From: an uncultured Oscillospiraceae bacterium | Lineage (GTDB): Bacteria; Bacillota; Clostridia; Oscillospirales; Oscillospiraceae | Length of the DNA: 64,000 nucleotides | Direction of reading: 5' to 3' | NCBI GenBank assembly: GCA_934659425.1 | Contig: CAKUHU010000006.1 | Coordinates: 1 to 64,000 of the forward strand | Shown here: in pieces, positions 16,272 to 24,812 of the stretch | How the letters are laid out: each line of letters opens with the position of its first letter | Numbering within the stretch: position 1 is the stretch's first letter | Translations under genes and position numbers: made by a program | Notes under the pieces: model-generated | Database searches by the model: none | Told to the model about the DNA's origin: nothing | Seen by the model: the letters and a program-made list of their open reading frames with translations, nothing else

Positions 16272-17050
16272 AGAGAGTTGTCCTCCAATCTATAAAATCG
16301 CAGGCCATTTTGGAAGGTGGCTTCAGCCACGGCCTCAGTGGGCAGGCCCTTTACCTGGGCGATGGTCTCTGCCACGCGATAGACATAAGTAGAATCGTTC
16401 CGCCGGCCCCGGAAGGGCTCGGGGGCCATATAGGGGGCGTCGGTCTCGATCATGAGATGCTCCAGCGGGATGGCGGCGATGACTTCCAAGGCCCGCCGGG
16501 CGTTTTTAAAGGTACAGTTGCCGGTGAAGGAGACATACCAGCCCAGCTTTTCCACCACCTTGGCGTCCTCCGCGGAGAGGGCGCAGCAGTGGAACACCCC
16601 CCGGGCCTTGGGGTGGGCCCGGACCAGATCTACGGTGTCCTTGTGGGCGTCTCGGTCGTGGACGATGACGGGCAGATCCAACTCCTCGGCCAGGGAGAGC
16701 TGGGCGTCAAAGAAAGTCCGGGAGTTGGCCCGGGCCTCGGGAGTCTTGACCCAGTAATAGTCCAGCCCCACCTCTCCGATGGCCACACATTTGGGGTGGG
16801 CGGCCATTTTCTGCACTTCCTCTAAATCAGATAAGGCGGCGCCCTCCAAATTCTCCGGGTGGAGCCCGGCGGCAAAGAAGAGAAAGGGATACCGCTCGGC
16901 CAGGGCCATGCTCTGCCGGGAGGAGCCCAGGTCACAGCCGGGGCAGACCACCCGCTCCACTTGGTGGGCGGCCAGGGAAGACAGGACAGCGTCCCGGTCG
17001 GCATCGAAAGCCTCATCATAATAATGGGCGTGGGTATCAAAAAAACGCAT
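16268..17050 (-). CDS. tatD: TatD family metal-dependent hydrolase
   Basis: A 260-residue TatD-type metallohydrolase (TIM barrel; members have 3'-5' exonuclease or D-aminoacyl-tRNA deacylase activity). Metal ligands are visible: FDTHAHYYDEAFD (H-x-H near residue 6), the Glu in IGEVGLDYYW, His in VIVHDRDAH and GVFHCC, and Asp in IETDAPYMAPEPFRG. Full length. Immediately followed by the radical SAM gene that typically accompanies this TatD clade. Confidence 0.93.
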   Translation of the reverse strand: MRFFDTHAHYYDEAFDADRDAVLSSLAAHQVERVVCPGCDLGSSRQSMALAERYPFLFFAAGLHPENLEGAALSDLEEVQKMAAHPKCVAIGEVGLDYYWVKTPEARANSRTFFDAQLSLAEELDLPVIVHDRDAHKDTVDLVRAHPKARGVFHCCALSAEDAKVVEKLGWYVSFTGNCTFKNARRALEVIAAIPLEHLMIETDAPYMAPEPFRGRRNDSTYVYRVAETIAQVKGLPTEAVAEATFQNGLRFYRLEDNSL

Positions 17051-17109
17051 AATTTCACCTTAAAATCAGGATAGATCCCGCAAATCTTTGGGCTTGAGGG
17101 GAAGAGGCA

Positions 17110-17144
17110 CATGGTCTCACCCCGCATTGCGGGGTGAGACCATG
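17110..17144. repeat. Perfect 16-bp inverted repeat
   Basis: CATGGTCTCACCCCGC (17110-17125), loop ATT, then its exact complement (17129-17144). It sits between the ECF transporter gene and tatD. No T-run follows, so it is not a textbook terminator, though it may stop or stabilise the upstream minus-strand transcript. Confidence 0.65.
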
Positions 17145-17179
17145 ATACTCTGTTTCAGGAAAAAGGTCAAGGGCAGAGC

Positions 17180-17689
17180 TCAGGCGGTACCCACCCGTTT
17201 TTTCAGCCCCGCTTTGTCCACGCCATAGGCCAGTACAACGAAAACGACAGCGCTGCCCACCCCCTGGATCAGGGTGCCCACGAACTGGGGCAGAAAAGCG
17301 GTCCAGGTTCCGGTGAAGAACACATTGACAAAGGCGTACAGGGTGGGGGATACCAGCCCGGCGATGACGACTCCCGCAACGTTCCGGGCACACAATATCT
17401 TTTCCTCCTTCCGGGTAAAGGGCAGGCAGATAATGGCCTTGATGAGGAAGGTGGACAGTGCCCACATGGGTGCGGTGAGCAGGTCGGCCAGGGCGCCGCC
17501 GATGGCGCCGGCGGCCATGGCGTAGGGCAGCGGCAGCAGCCCCGCGGCCAGATAGATGAGCGCGTCGCCTACATGGATGTAGCCGCCGGTAGGCAGCGGG
17601 ATATGCAGGACATAGGCGGTGGTGACGCAGATGGCTGCGGCAAAGATGGCCGCGGTCACCAGGTTGTGGAGCTTTGCATTTTCTCTCAT
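17180..17689 (-). CDS. ECF transporter S component (vitamin uptake)
   Basis: A 169-residue integral membrane protein with about five to six helices, resembling substrate-binding S components of energy-coupling-factor transporters (TIGR04002-like). Typical features are the N-terminal LVTAAIFAAAICVTTAYVL helix, the loop LPTGGYIHVGDALIYLAAGL, and GALADLLTAP. It would bind a vitamin or related compound and share a general ECF module encoded elsewhere. It is divergent from a MocR-type regulator, an arrangement that often marks vitamin B6 transport; the B6 link is inference from that neighbour. Confidence 0.78.
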   Translation of the reverse strand: MRENAKLHNLVTAAIFAAAICVTTAYVLHIPLPTGGYIHVGDALIYLAAGLLPLPYAMAAGAIGGALADLLTAPMWALSTFLIKAIICLPFTRKEEKILCARNVAGVVIAGLVSPTLYAFVNVFFTGTWTAFLPQFVGTLIQGVGSAVVFVVLAYGVDKAGLKKRVGTA

Positions 17690-17802
17690 GGGGAAGACCT
17701 CCTTGACGGCCCCGACGAAATTTGATACTATGATAGCAAAAACTGGCCCTTTGAAAATATCCAGATTCCAACTTTTTTAAGGGGTCAGATTGGAGGGCTC
17801 TT

Positions 17803-19167
17803 GTGACAGAACTGACACCCAATTTTGACACGTCCACGCCCCTATATGATCAGCTCTACCGCTATGTCGTCGCCCAGATCCGGTTGGGGATCCTGGCGTC
17901 AGGGGAAAAGCTGCCGTCCAAGCGGCGGCTGGCAGAGCACTTAGGGATCAGCCTCACCACGGTGGAGAGGGCATATGGTCTTCTGACGGCGGAGGGCTAT
18001 CTGGAGTCGGAGCCCCGCAGCGGCTACCGGGTGGCCCCCGCCCTGACCATGTTTCCCGCTGAGGCCCCCCAGCCTCTTCCCGCTGTAGAACATAGGGAGC
18101 ACTTGAATGAGTGCTTTTCTACCTCGGCGGTGGATACCTCGGTGTTTCCCTACTCTATGTGGGCCCGGCTCACCAAGGAGGCGGTCTATGAAAACCCTGA
18201 CCTGCTTCAGCGGGGGGATGGACAAGGAGATTGGGGACTGCGAGGGGCACTGGCGAATTTTCTTCACCAGTACCGGGGGGTGAACTGCACTCCGGAGCAG
18301 GTGGTACTGGGGGCGGGGCTGGAGGGCTTGATGTGGGTGCTTCTCCAGCTTCTCCCCGATGCCGTTTTCGCGGTGGAGGATCCCGGCTATGTCTCGCTGC
18401 GCCGGCTGCTGGACAACCTCCATTGGCCCCACGTCTCCGTACCGGTGGATGAAAGGGGGATGTCGGTCCAGGCATTGGCGGCCTGTGAGGCCAATGCAGC
18501 TTATGTGACCCCCTCCCATCAGTTTCCTTTGGGGGTGACCACGCCGGTGGGGCGGCGCAGCGAGCTGCTCCGCTGGGCCTACGAGCGGCCGGGGCGGTAT
18601 CTCATAGAAGACGATTACGACTCGGAGTTTCGCTACTCCTCCCGCCCCATTCCAGCCATGCAGGGCTTGGACGAGAGGGGGCGGGTCATCTATGTGGGGA
18701 CCTTTTCCCGGACGGTGGCCCCCTCCATTCGAGTGGCGTATCTCATCTTACCCCTCGCTCTATTGAAAGTGTACCGGGAAAAATTCGGCCACGCCGCCGC
18801 CACGGTATCCCGCTTTGAGCAGGAGGCTCTGCGGAAATTCCTGGTGTCCGGGGCCTACAGCCGGCATCTTCGGAGGGTGGGCAACCTATACCGCCGCCGC
18901 CGGGACGCCCTGGTAAATGCTCTGGAGGGGTGGGGCGAGGTCCGGGGGGCGGAGGCGGGCCTCCACCTGCTCTTCACCCTGCCGGGGCGGGAGGAGGCCG
19001 ACCTGATCCGCCGGGCTGCCCAGGCGGGCTACCGTGTCCGGGGACTGGAAGAATATTGCCGGCAGGAGAAGGCCCTGCCGGGAACACTGGTTTTGGGCTT
19101 TGCGGGGCTGCCCGCCGAGGCGGCGGAGGGGGCGGCGAAGGATCTGCGCCGGGCCTTTGGGATGTAA
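17803..19167 (+). CDS. MocR/PdxR-type regulator lacking PLP lysine
   Basis: A 454-residue GntR-MocR family regulator: an N-terminal winged helix (residues ~10-78, with LPSKRRLAEHLGISLTTVER) joined to a fold-type I aminotransferase-like domain. PLP-site features remain: the Asp in IEDDYDSEFRYSS and the Tyr in YVTPSHQFPLG. The lysine that normally forms the Schiff base (FSK) is replaced by Arg in VGTFSRTVAPSIRVAY. GTG 17803 follows TTGGAGG. It is divergent from an ECF transporter gene and probably controls it. Loss of the lysine suggests that PLP is bound non-covalently, or that another ligand is sensed. Confidence 0.88.
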   Translation: MTELTPNFDTSTPLYDQLYRYVVAQIRLGILASGEKLPSKRRLAEHLGISLTTVERAYGLLTAEGYLESEPRSGYRVAPALTMFPAEAPQPLPAVEHREHLNECFSTSAVDTSVFPYSMWARLTKEAVYENPDLLQRGDGQGDWGLRGALANFLHQYRGVNCTPEQVVLGAGLEGLMWVLLQLLPDAVFAVEDPGYVSLRRLLDNLHWPHVSVPVDERGMSVQALAACEANAAYVTPSHQFPLGVTTPVGRRSELLRWAYERPGRYLIEDDYDSEFRYSSRPIPAMQGLDERGRVIYVGTFSRTVAPSIRVAYLILPLALLKVYREKFGHAAATVSRFEQEALRKFLVSGAYSRHLRRVGNLYRRRRDALVNALEGWGEVRGAEAGLHLLFTLPGREEADLIRRAAQAGYRVRGLEEYCRQEKALPGTLVLGFAGLPAEAAEGAAKDLRRAFGM

Positions 19168-19208
19168 AAATGGGGGCCGTCTCTCATGAGAAACGGCCCC
19201 ATTTTCTT
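19165..19208. terminator. Terminator after the MocR gene
   Basis: GGGGCCGTCTC and GAAACGGCCCC form a stem with loop TCATGA, flanked by AAAAA before and ATTTTCTTTG after. It could serve both strands, as copA converges on it. Confidence 0.75.
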
Positions 19209-19296
19209 TGTAAGAGACGGCTTGGAACAGCAGGGAAAAAGGAGAGCTTTCTCAAAAGACATCGCGGGGTTCCGGCCTGGCCTCATCTGGACAGGC

Positions 19297-19506
19297 TCAC
19301 TCCACGGCGGTGACGGTGTAGTCCTTGTCCTCCACGGCCTTTTTCAAGATCTCCTCCGCCACCTCTCCGGTCAGGGTCACTACGGCGGTGCCCGATTCGT
19401 GGCTGACCACGGCTTCTGCGACGCCGTCTAGGGCCTCCAGTGCTTTTTTTACCGTAGCTTCGCAGTGCCCGCACATCATGCCCTCGATCTTCAGTGTCTT
19501 TTTCAT
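19297..19506 (-). CDS. copZ: Possible internally initiated CopZ-like chaperone
   Basis: Inside copA, in the same frame, ATG 19506 begins a 69-residue unit that matches a free-standing CopZ-type copper chaperone (GMMCGHC metal site, ferredoxin-like fold). A strong AAGGAGG ribosome site lies at 19524-19518, 11 bases upstream. Ribosomes could therefore make both the fused pump and a free chaperone. The alternative is that the site is fossil, left from a former separate copZ gene that became fused by loss of the copA stop. Separate expression is inference. Confidence 0.45.
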   Translation of the reverse strand: MKKTLKIEGMMCGHCEATVKKALEALDGVAEAVVSHESGTAVVTLTGEVAEEILKKAVEDKDYTVTAVE

Positions 19507-21834
19507 GGTTTTTTCTTCCTCCTTATGATTTGCCTGCATACTTTGCCGATTGGTTTTGATTTTCTTATCTTTTGACGCGTCCCGCAGAGAGAACAGGTTC
19601 AGCCGCAGGGCGTTGGACACCACACAAAAGCTGGAAAGGCTCATGGCGGCCGCGCCGAACATGGGATTGAGGGTCAGCCCCAGGGGGATGAACACCCCGG
19701 CGGCCAGGGGGATGCCGATGGTGTTGTAGAAGAATGCCCAAAACAGATTTTGGTGGATATTCCGCAGGGTGGCCCGGCTCAGCCGGATGGCGGCGGGGAC
19801 GTCGCTGAGGCGGCTCTTCATCAGAACCACATCCGCCGCGTCGATGGCCACGTCGGTCCCCGCGCCGATGGCGATGCCGATGTCTGCCCGGGTCAGGGCG
19901 GGGGCGTCATTGATGCCGTCGCCCACCATGGCTACCTTTCCATTCTGCTTCAGGGTGCGGATGACGCTCTCCTTGCCGTCGGGAAGGACGCCGGCGATGA
20001 CCTCATCCACGCCCGCCTGGGCTCCGATGGCCTTGGCGGTGCGCTCGTTGTCGCCGGTGAGCATGACCACATAAATGCCCATGTTCTGCAGCTCCTTGAC
20101 CGCCTGGGGACTGTCCGCCTTGATAACGTCGGCCACCGCGATGATGCCGGCAAGCTGTCCGTCCCGGCTAAAGAACAGGGGGGTCTTGCCCTGCTCTGCC
20201 AGGGCCTCGGCCTGGGCACGGATCCTATCAGGGACCTGGGCCTGGGTGCGGATGAAGTTCAGATTGCCGCCGGTAAGCTTGGACCCCTTCCACATGGCGG
20301 TCAGGCCGTTGCCGGGCAATGCCTGGAAGTCGGAGACCTCCTCGGCAGCCAGCTGAAGCTCGGCCCCCTTTTGCAGGATGGCCCAAGCCAGGGGATGCTC
20401 GCTCTTCTGCTCCAGGGTGTAGGCCAAGTGGAGCAGCTCGTCCTCCGTGACCCCCTCCACAGGGACGATGTCGGTGACCCGGGGCTCACCGCTGGTGATG
20501 GTGCCCGTCTTATCCAGGGCCACGATCTGGGTGCGCCCAGCAGCCTCTAAGGAGGCGGCAGTCTTAAAAAGGATGCCGTTTTTGGCCCCCATGCCGTTGC
20601 CCACCATAATGGCCACCGGCGTGGCCAGGCCCAGGGCGCAGGGACAGGAGATGACCAGGACGGAGATGCCGCGGGCCAGGGCGAAGCCCACGCTCTGGCC
20701 CAGCAGGAGCCAGACGATGGTGGTCACAACGGCGATGGTGATGACCGCCGGCACAAAGATGCCGGAGACCTTGTCGGCGATCTTGGCGATGGGGGCTTTA
20801 GTGGCTGCCGCATCGCTGACCATCTGGATGATCTGGGACAAGGTGGTATCCTCTCCCACCCGGGTGGCCTGACAGCGGATGAATCCGGACTGGTTCAGGG
20901 TGGCGGCAGAGACCGTGTCTCCAGCGGCCTTGTCTACCGGGATGCTCTCTCCGGTCAGGGCGGACTCATTTACCGCGCTGCTGCCCTCTAAGACCACGCC
21001 GTCCACTGGGATGTTCTCCCCGGGGCGGACAACGAAAATATCGCCCTTTTTCACCTGGTCGATGGAGACCTCGGTCTCCACGCCGTCCCGGATGACCATG
21101 GCAGTCTTGGGGGCCAGCTTCATCAGCCCCTTCAGCGCGTCGGTGGTCTTGCCCTTGGAGCGGGCCTCCAGCATTTTGCCCACGGTGATCAGGGTCAGGA
21201 TCATGGCCGCCGACTCAAAGTAGAACTCCATCATATACGTCATGACAGCGTCCATATCCATGTCCACCTGGGCCCGGGTCATGGCGAACAGGGCGTACGT
21301 GCTGTATACAAAGGCGGCTGTGGAGCCCAGGGCCACCAGGGTGTCCATATTGGGAGAGCGGTGCCATAAGCTTTTGAAACCGCTGATAAAAAATTTCTGG
21401 TTGATGACCATGATGATGACGGTCAAAAGCAGCTGGGTCAGCCCCATGGCCACATGGTTGCCCTCGTAGAAGGGGGGCAGGGGCCAGCCCCACATCATGT
21501 GTCCCATGGAGAAGTACATCAAAATGATGAGAAATCCCACCGACCAGAGGAGCCGCCGTTTCAAAACCGGGGTCTCCCGGTCCTTCAATGCGTCCTCCGC
21601 CTCCGCTGGGCTGGAGCTCTTTCCGGCAGTGCCCGCCCCCTTTTCAGATGCGCCGTATCCGGCGCCCTCGACAGCAGCGATGATCTCCTGGGGGGAGGCG
21701 GTGCCCTCCACGCCCATAGAGTTGGTCAGCAGGCTCACCGAGCAGGATGTGACGCCCGGTACGCCGGAAACGGCCTTTTCCACCCGGGCGCTGCAGGCCG
21801 CGCAGCTCATGCCCGTGACATTGTATTGCTTCAT
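19297..21834 (-). CDS. copA: Copper-exporting P-type ATPase with C-terminal CopZ domain
   Basis: An 845-residue P1B-type ATPase that pumps Cu(I) out of the cell. The N-terminal metal-binding domain has [11 protein letters not shown] (Cys11, Cys14). Membrane helices follow, then the CPC ion site in [11 protein letters not shown], the phosphorylated Asp in [12 protein letters not shown] and the hinge [12 protein letters not shown]. Unusually, after the last helices a basic linker leads to a second metal-binding domain, [19 protein letters not shown], which looks like a complete CopZ chaperone. It lies just downstream of csoR on the same strand and is presumably derepressed by copper. Confidence 0.95.
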   Translation of the reverse strand: MKQYNVTGMSCAACSARVEKAVSGVPGVTSCSVSLLTNSMGVEGTASPQEIIAAVEGAGYGASEKGAGTAGKSSSPAEAEDALKDRETPVLKRRLLWSVGFLIILMYFSMGHMMWGWPLPPFYEGNHVAMGLTQLLLTVIIMVINQKFFISGFKSLWHRSPNMDTLVALGSTAAFVYSTYALFAMTRAQVDMDMDAVMTYMMEFYFESAAMILTLITVGKMLEARSKGKTTDALKGLMKLAPKTAMVIRDGVETEVSIDQVKKGDIFVVRPGENIPVDGVVLEGSSAVNESALTGESIPVDKAAGDTVSAATLNQSGFIRCQATRVGEDTTLSQIIQMVSDAAATKAPIAKIADKVSGIFVPAVITIAVVTTIVWLLLGQSVGFALARGISVLVISCPCALGLATPVAIMVGNGMGAKNGILFKTAASLEAAGRTQIVALDKTGTITSGEPRVTDIVPVEGVTEDELLHLAYTLEQKSEHPLAWAILQKGAELQLAAEEVSDFQALPGNGLTAMWKGSKLTGGNLNFIRTQAQVPDRIRAQAEALAEQGKTPLFFSRDGQLAGIIAVADVIKADSPQAVKELQNMGIYVVMLTGDNERTAKAIGAQAGVDEVIAGVLPDGKESVIRTLKQNGKVAMVGDGINDAPALTRADIGIAIGAGTDVAIDAADVVLMKSRLSDVPAAIRLSRATLRNIHQNLFWAFFYNTIGIPLAAGVFIPLGLTLNPMFGAAAMSLSSFCVVSNALRLNLFSLRDASKDKKIKTNRQSMQANHKEEEKTMKKTLKIEGMMCGHCEATVKKALEALDGVAEAVVSHESGTAVVTLTGEVAEEILKKAVEDKDYTVTAVE

Positions 21835-21871
21835 TTGTGCCTCCTTTGCTTTTGCGGGGAACGCACCGGCT

Positions 21872-22174
21872 TCATCTCATGAGCTTTTGCAGGGTGGAGA
21901 CCAGCTCATCGATGGTCTCATCCTTGCCCTCGCGGATGTCCTGGGCCACGCAGGTGCGGATGTGGCTGGCCAGCAGCTCCTTGCTGAAGGAGTTGAGAGC
22001 TGCGTTGGCCGCGGCTACTTGGGATAGGATGTCCACACAGTAGGCGCTTTTTTCTACCATGCCGCGGATGCCCCGGATCTGTCCCTCGATCCGGTTGAGC
22101 CGATGGATCAGCCGTTTCTGCTCTTCCTCGGTGCGTTCTTTTGTCTTGTGGCAGCAGCAGTCTTGTTTTTTCAT
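21872..22174 (-). CDS. csoR: CsoR-family copper-sensing repressor
   Basis: A 100-residue all-helical repressor of the CsoR/RcnR family. The Cu(I) ligands are Cys46 (SAYCVDIL), His71 and Cys75 (SHIRTC). The basic DNA-binding surface includes [17 protein letters not shown]. An extra cysteine cluster, DCCCH, is at the N-terminus. It is the first gene of the csoR-copA cluster and is preceded by two palindromic operator copies in its own promoter, so it should repress itself and copA until copper binds. Confidence 0.93.
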   Translation of the reverse strand: MKKQDCCCHKTKERTEEEQKRLIHRLNRIEGQIRGIRGMVEKSAYCVDILSQVAAANAALNSFSKELLASHIRTCVAQDIREGKDETIDELVSTLQKLMR

Positions 22175-22190
22175 AATCAGTTCCCTCTCA

Positions 22191-22244
22191 ACAGATACCC
22201 CGTAGGGGTATCTGTATGGTATACCCCTGTGGGGTATTTGTCAA
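22191..22244 (-). promoter_or_regulatory. csoR promoter with two CsoR operators
   Basis: A minus-strand promoter, TTGACA (22244-22239), 17-base spacer, TACCAT (22221-22216). The spacer contains the palindrome ATACCCC-TGT-GGGGTAT (22221-22237). A second, longer palindrome, ACAGATACCCC-GTA-GGGGTATCTGT, lies just downstream at 22191-22215. Both match the CsoR operator pattern of TACCCC/GGGGTA arms around three bases. Confidence 0.88.
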
Positions 22245-22334
22245 TGGGTTTTGCAACTTTTATAATATTTTTATCGAAAAAAGCCTTTTTAATCGCGGCT
22301 CGTGGCTGGCTTGTCCGTCGGGAGTATTTTCCTC

Positions 22335-22362
22335 TTGACAAGGAGAACGTATGTACTATAAT
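22335..22362 (+). promoter_or_regulatory. Promoter of the radical SAM DNA-repair pair
   Basis: TTGACA (22335-22340), 16-base spacer, TATAAT (22357-22362). Because it overlaps the ATG at 22351, that ATG cannot be the translation start. Confidence 0.75.
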
Positions 22363-22449
22363 AAGGGGTACAAATGTTCTATTTTTGAGCCGCGCGGGGA
22401 GACCGCTGTGAAAATACCATTTCCCATAGGGAGGGAGAGGAGCATCGCT

Positions 22450-23718
22450 GTGGAAGTGATGGACAAACTCACCATTTTGGCCGACGCTGCCAAGTATGAC
22501 GCCGCCTGCACCTCCAGCGGCGTGACCCGGGGCGGGACGCCGGGCGGGATCGGCACCGCCTCCAACTGCGGCTGCTGCCATACCTTTTCTGCCGACGGCC
22601 GATGTGTTTCCCTCTTAAAAGTCCTGCTGACCAACCACTGCTGCTATGACTGCGCCTACTGCGTCAACCGCCGCTCCAATGATGTGCCCCGGGCGGCCTT
22701 TACGCCGCGGGAGCTGGCGGAGCTCACCATTCAGTTTTACCGCCGCAATTATATTGAGGGACTTTTCCTTTCCTCCGCGGTGCTGAAAAGCCCTGATTAT
22801 ACCACCGAGCGGATGATCGAGACGCTGCGGCTGCTGCGGACGGAGTACCGCTTTCACGGATACATCCACGCCAAAGCCATCCCCGGTGCGGACCCGGAGT
22901 TGACCTATGCCCTGGGCCTGCTGGCCGACCGTCTGAGCGTCAACATCGAGCTGCCCTCAGAGAACTCCCTGCGCCTTTTGGCCCCCGAGAAGAAAAAGAC
23001 CCACATTTTGGCGCCCATGGCCCAGATCCGGGACGGGACGGAGCAGTCTAAGCGGGAGTTGAAGCTCTACCGCCACGCGCCCCGGTTTGCCCCGGCGGGA
23101 CAATCCACCCAGATGATCGTGGGGGCTACACCGGAGACCGACTGCCACATTTTGAAGCTGACCCAGGGGCTCTACCAGAAATACCGTTTGAAGCGGGTGT
23201 TTTTCTCCGCCTATATGCCGGTGTCTGACCACAGCCTTCTCCCCAGCAGGCAGAGCTTTCAGCCGCCCCTCCTGCGGGAGCACCGCCTCTATCAGGCGGA
23301 CTGGCTCCTGCGGTTCTATGGCTTCACCGCCGGTGAGCTGCTGGACGACAGTCATCCGAACTTTGACGCCGCACTGGATCCGAAGAGCGACTGGGCCCTG
23401 CGCCACATGGAATTTTTCCCGGTGGAGGTGAACCGGGCGGAGCGGGAAGCACTTCTCCGGGTGCCGGGCATTGGAGTGGAGGGGGCGCGGCGGATCGTCA
23501 CCGCCCGGCGGTGTGGCCCTCTCACCTTTGAGGGGCTCAAACGGCTGGGCATCGTGATGAAGCGGGCCCAATACTTTATCACCTGCTCGGGACATATGCT
23601 CCCGGGGCTGCGGTGCTCACCGGAGGGGATCTACCGCAGGTTGACAGGGTTGGAGCAGGCGGGATTGCCGGGAGAGGGCTGGCGGCAGCTCACCTTGTTT
23701 GACGGGAATGCCGGCTGA
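22450..23718 (+). CDS. Putative DNA modification/repair radical SAM protein
   Basis: A 422-residue radical SAM protein of the TIGR03916-type family, annotated in general as putative DNA modification or repair. The cluster motif CxxxCxxC is in NHCCYDCAYCVNRR; an upstream cysteine pair, SNCGCCHTF, is also conserved. The C-terminus has a helix-hairpin-helix, LLRVPGIGVEGARRIVTARR, suggesting DNA binding. I chose GTG 22450 after AGGAG; ATG 22459 is an alternative. The ATG at 22351 lies inside the promoter. Its constant partner gene follows, with the start 47 bases after this stop. The actual reaction is unknown. Confidence 0.85.
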   Translation: MEVMDKLTILADAAKYDAACTSSGVTRGGTPGGIGTASNCGCCHTFSADGRCVSLLKVLLTNHCCYDCAYCVNRRSNDVPRAAFTPRELAELTIQFYRRNYIEGLFLSSAVLKSPDYTTERMIETLRLLRTEYRFHGYIHAKAIPGADPELTYALGLLADRLSVNIELPSENSLRLLAPEKKKTHILAPMAQIRDGTEQSKRELKLYRHAPRFAPAGQSTQMIVGATPETDCHILKLTQGLYQKYRLKRVFFSAYMPVSDHSLLPSRQSFQPPLLREHRLYQADWLLRFYGFTAGELLDDSHPNFDAALDPKSDWALRHMEFFPVEVNRAEREALLRVPGIGVEGARRIVTARRCGPLTFEGLKRLGIVMKRAQYFITCSGHMLPGLRCSPEGIYRRLTGLEQAGLPGEGWRQLTLFDGNAG

Positions 23719-23764
23719 CTCTTCCGGAGGGAGAGATAGCCGGTGGGAGAGAGGAGAGGGGACG

Positions 23765-24562
23765 ATGGGGCAAGTCAGCTACCGGTATGACGGCACTTTT
23801 GCAGGTTTTCTGAGCTGTGTATTTGAAAGCTACCAAAACCGGGAGGCGCCGGCGGCCTTTCTTCTCCCTGATGACGGCGCCTCCTTGTGGGATGAGCGGG
23901 AGGTGGTTTCCCATCCTGGCCATGCCAGACGGGTCTATGCCGCCTTAGGCGAGCGGGTCTCCCCCGCGTTCCGAAAGCTCATTGAACGGGGCTTTCTCAC
24001 CTGCTTGCCTGAGCGGGAACTGGTCCTCTATGAGCTGATTCGGCGGGGGCTTGCAGAGGGGGACAGGGTCCGCCGGGATCTGGCAGACCCCGTGGTATCC
24101 AAGGTCATGCTGGCCCTGCGGAAGCTGGCCACCGAGGAGGACCATTTGAAGGGCTTTGTCCGGTTCTCTGAGCTGGATGGCGCGCTGGTGGGGGAGATCG
24201 AGCCGAAAAACCGGGTGCTCCCTCTGCTGGCGCCCCACTTTGCCGCCCGGTTTCCCGGAGAAAAGATCATCCTCTATGACCGCACCCACAAGGAGGCCTT
24301 TATCTATGCCGACCGCCGGCGGGCCATCCTGCCGGTGGAGGAATTCCATATGGGACCGGCGGGGGAGACAGAGCGGGCCTTTCGGAGCTTGTGGCGCAGA
24401 TATTACCAGACAATCGCCATTAAGGACCGCACCAACCCCAAATGTCAATCTGCCCATATGCCCAAGCGCTACCGGCATGTGATGACGGAATTTCAGACGG
24501 ATGAGGAGACGGGCGGAGGGAAAAAGGCCCTGCGGCAGGAGACCGGGGATGCCGCGTTATGA
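23765..24562 (+). CDS. TIGR03915-type putative DNA repair partner protein
   Basis: A 265-residue protein of the family that accompanies the preceding radical SAM enzyme (TIGR03915-type; DUF4130-like part at the C-terminus). Recognisable stretches are YRYDGTFAGFLSCVFESY at the N-terminus, FVRFSELDGALVGEIEPKN in the middle, and the RYYQTIAIKDRTNPKCQSAH / MPKRYRHVMTEF end. In many genomes the DUF4130 part is joined to a uracil-DNA glycosylase-like domain; none is seen here. ATG 23765 follows GAGGAGAGG. The conserved pairing implies a joint DNA-directed role. Confidence 0.83.
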   Translation: MGQVSYRYDGTFAGFLSCVFESYQNREAPAAFLLPDDGASLWDEREVVSHPGHARRVYAALGERVSPAFRKLIERGFLTCLPERELVLYELIRRGLAEGDRVRRDLADPVVSKVMLALRKLATEEDHLKGFVRFSELDGALVGEIEPKNRVLPLLAPHFAARFPGEKIILYDRTHKEAFIYADRRRAILPVEEFHMGPAGETERAFRSLWRRYYQTIAIKDRTNPKCQSAHMPKRYRHVMTEFQTDEETGGGKKALRQETGDAAL

Positions 24563-24698
24563 AAGGGATGCTTTGGGAAATAGATGCCTCTGGGCAGAAA
24601 GAGGGCTTAGCCGCCGAATAAAGCCTGTTTGCCCATGCCGGAGGATGGTATAGGAAGGCGTTTTCCGGAGAAAATTGCCGGGAGATGCGTGGGGGCAG

Positions 24699-24728
24699 TT
24701 GACATGATTTTTTTTCGCATGATATGAT
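24699..24728 (+). promoter_or_regulatory. Promoter of the TrxB-like gene
   Basis: TTGACA (24699-24704), 18-base spacer, TATGAT (24723-24728). The 250-base gap from the previous gene holds this promoter and otherwise nothing recognisable. Confidence 0.78.
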
Positions 24729-24812
24729 AAAAATAAAAAAATCAAACGGGATGGGAAGACCCGTCTGTAAATACTCACCATATCAAAGGGACATCAGAGG
24801 AGGATGGGGCTT

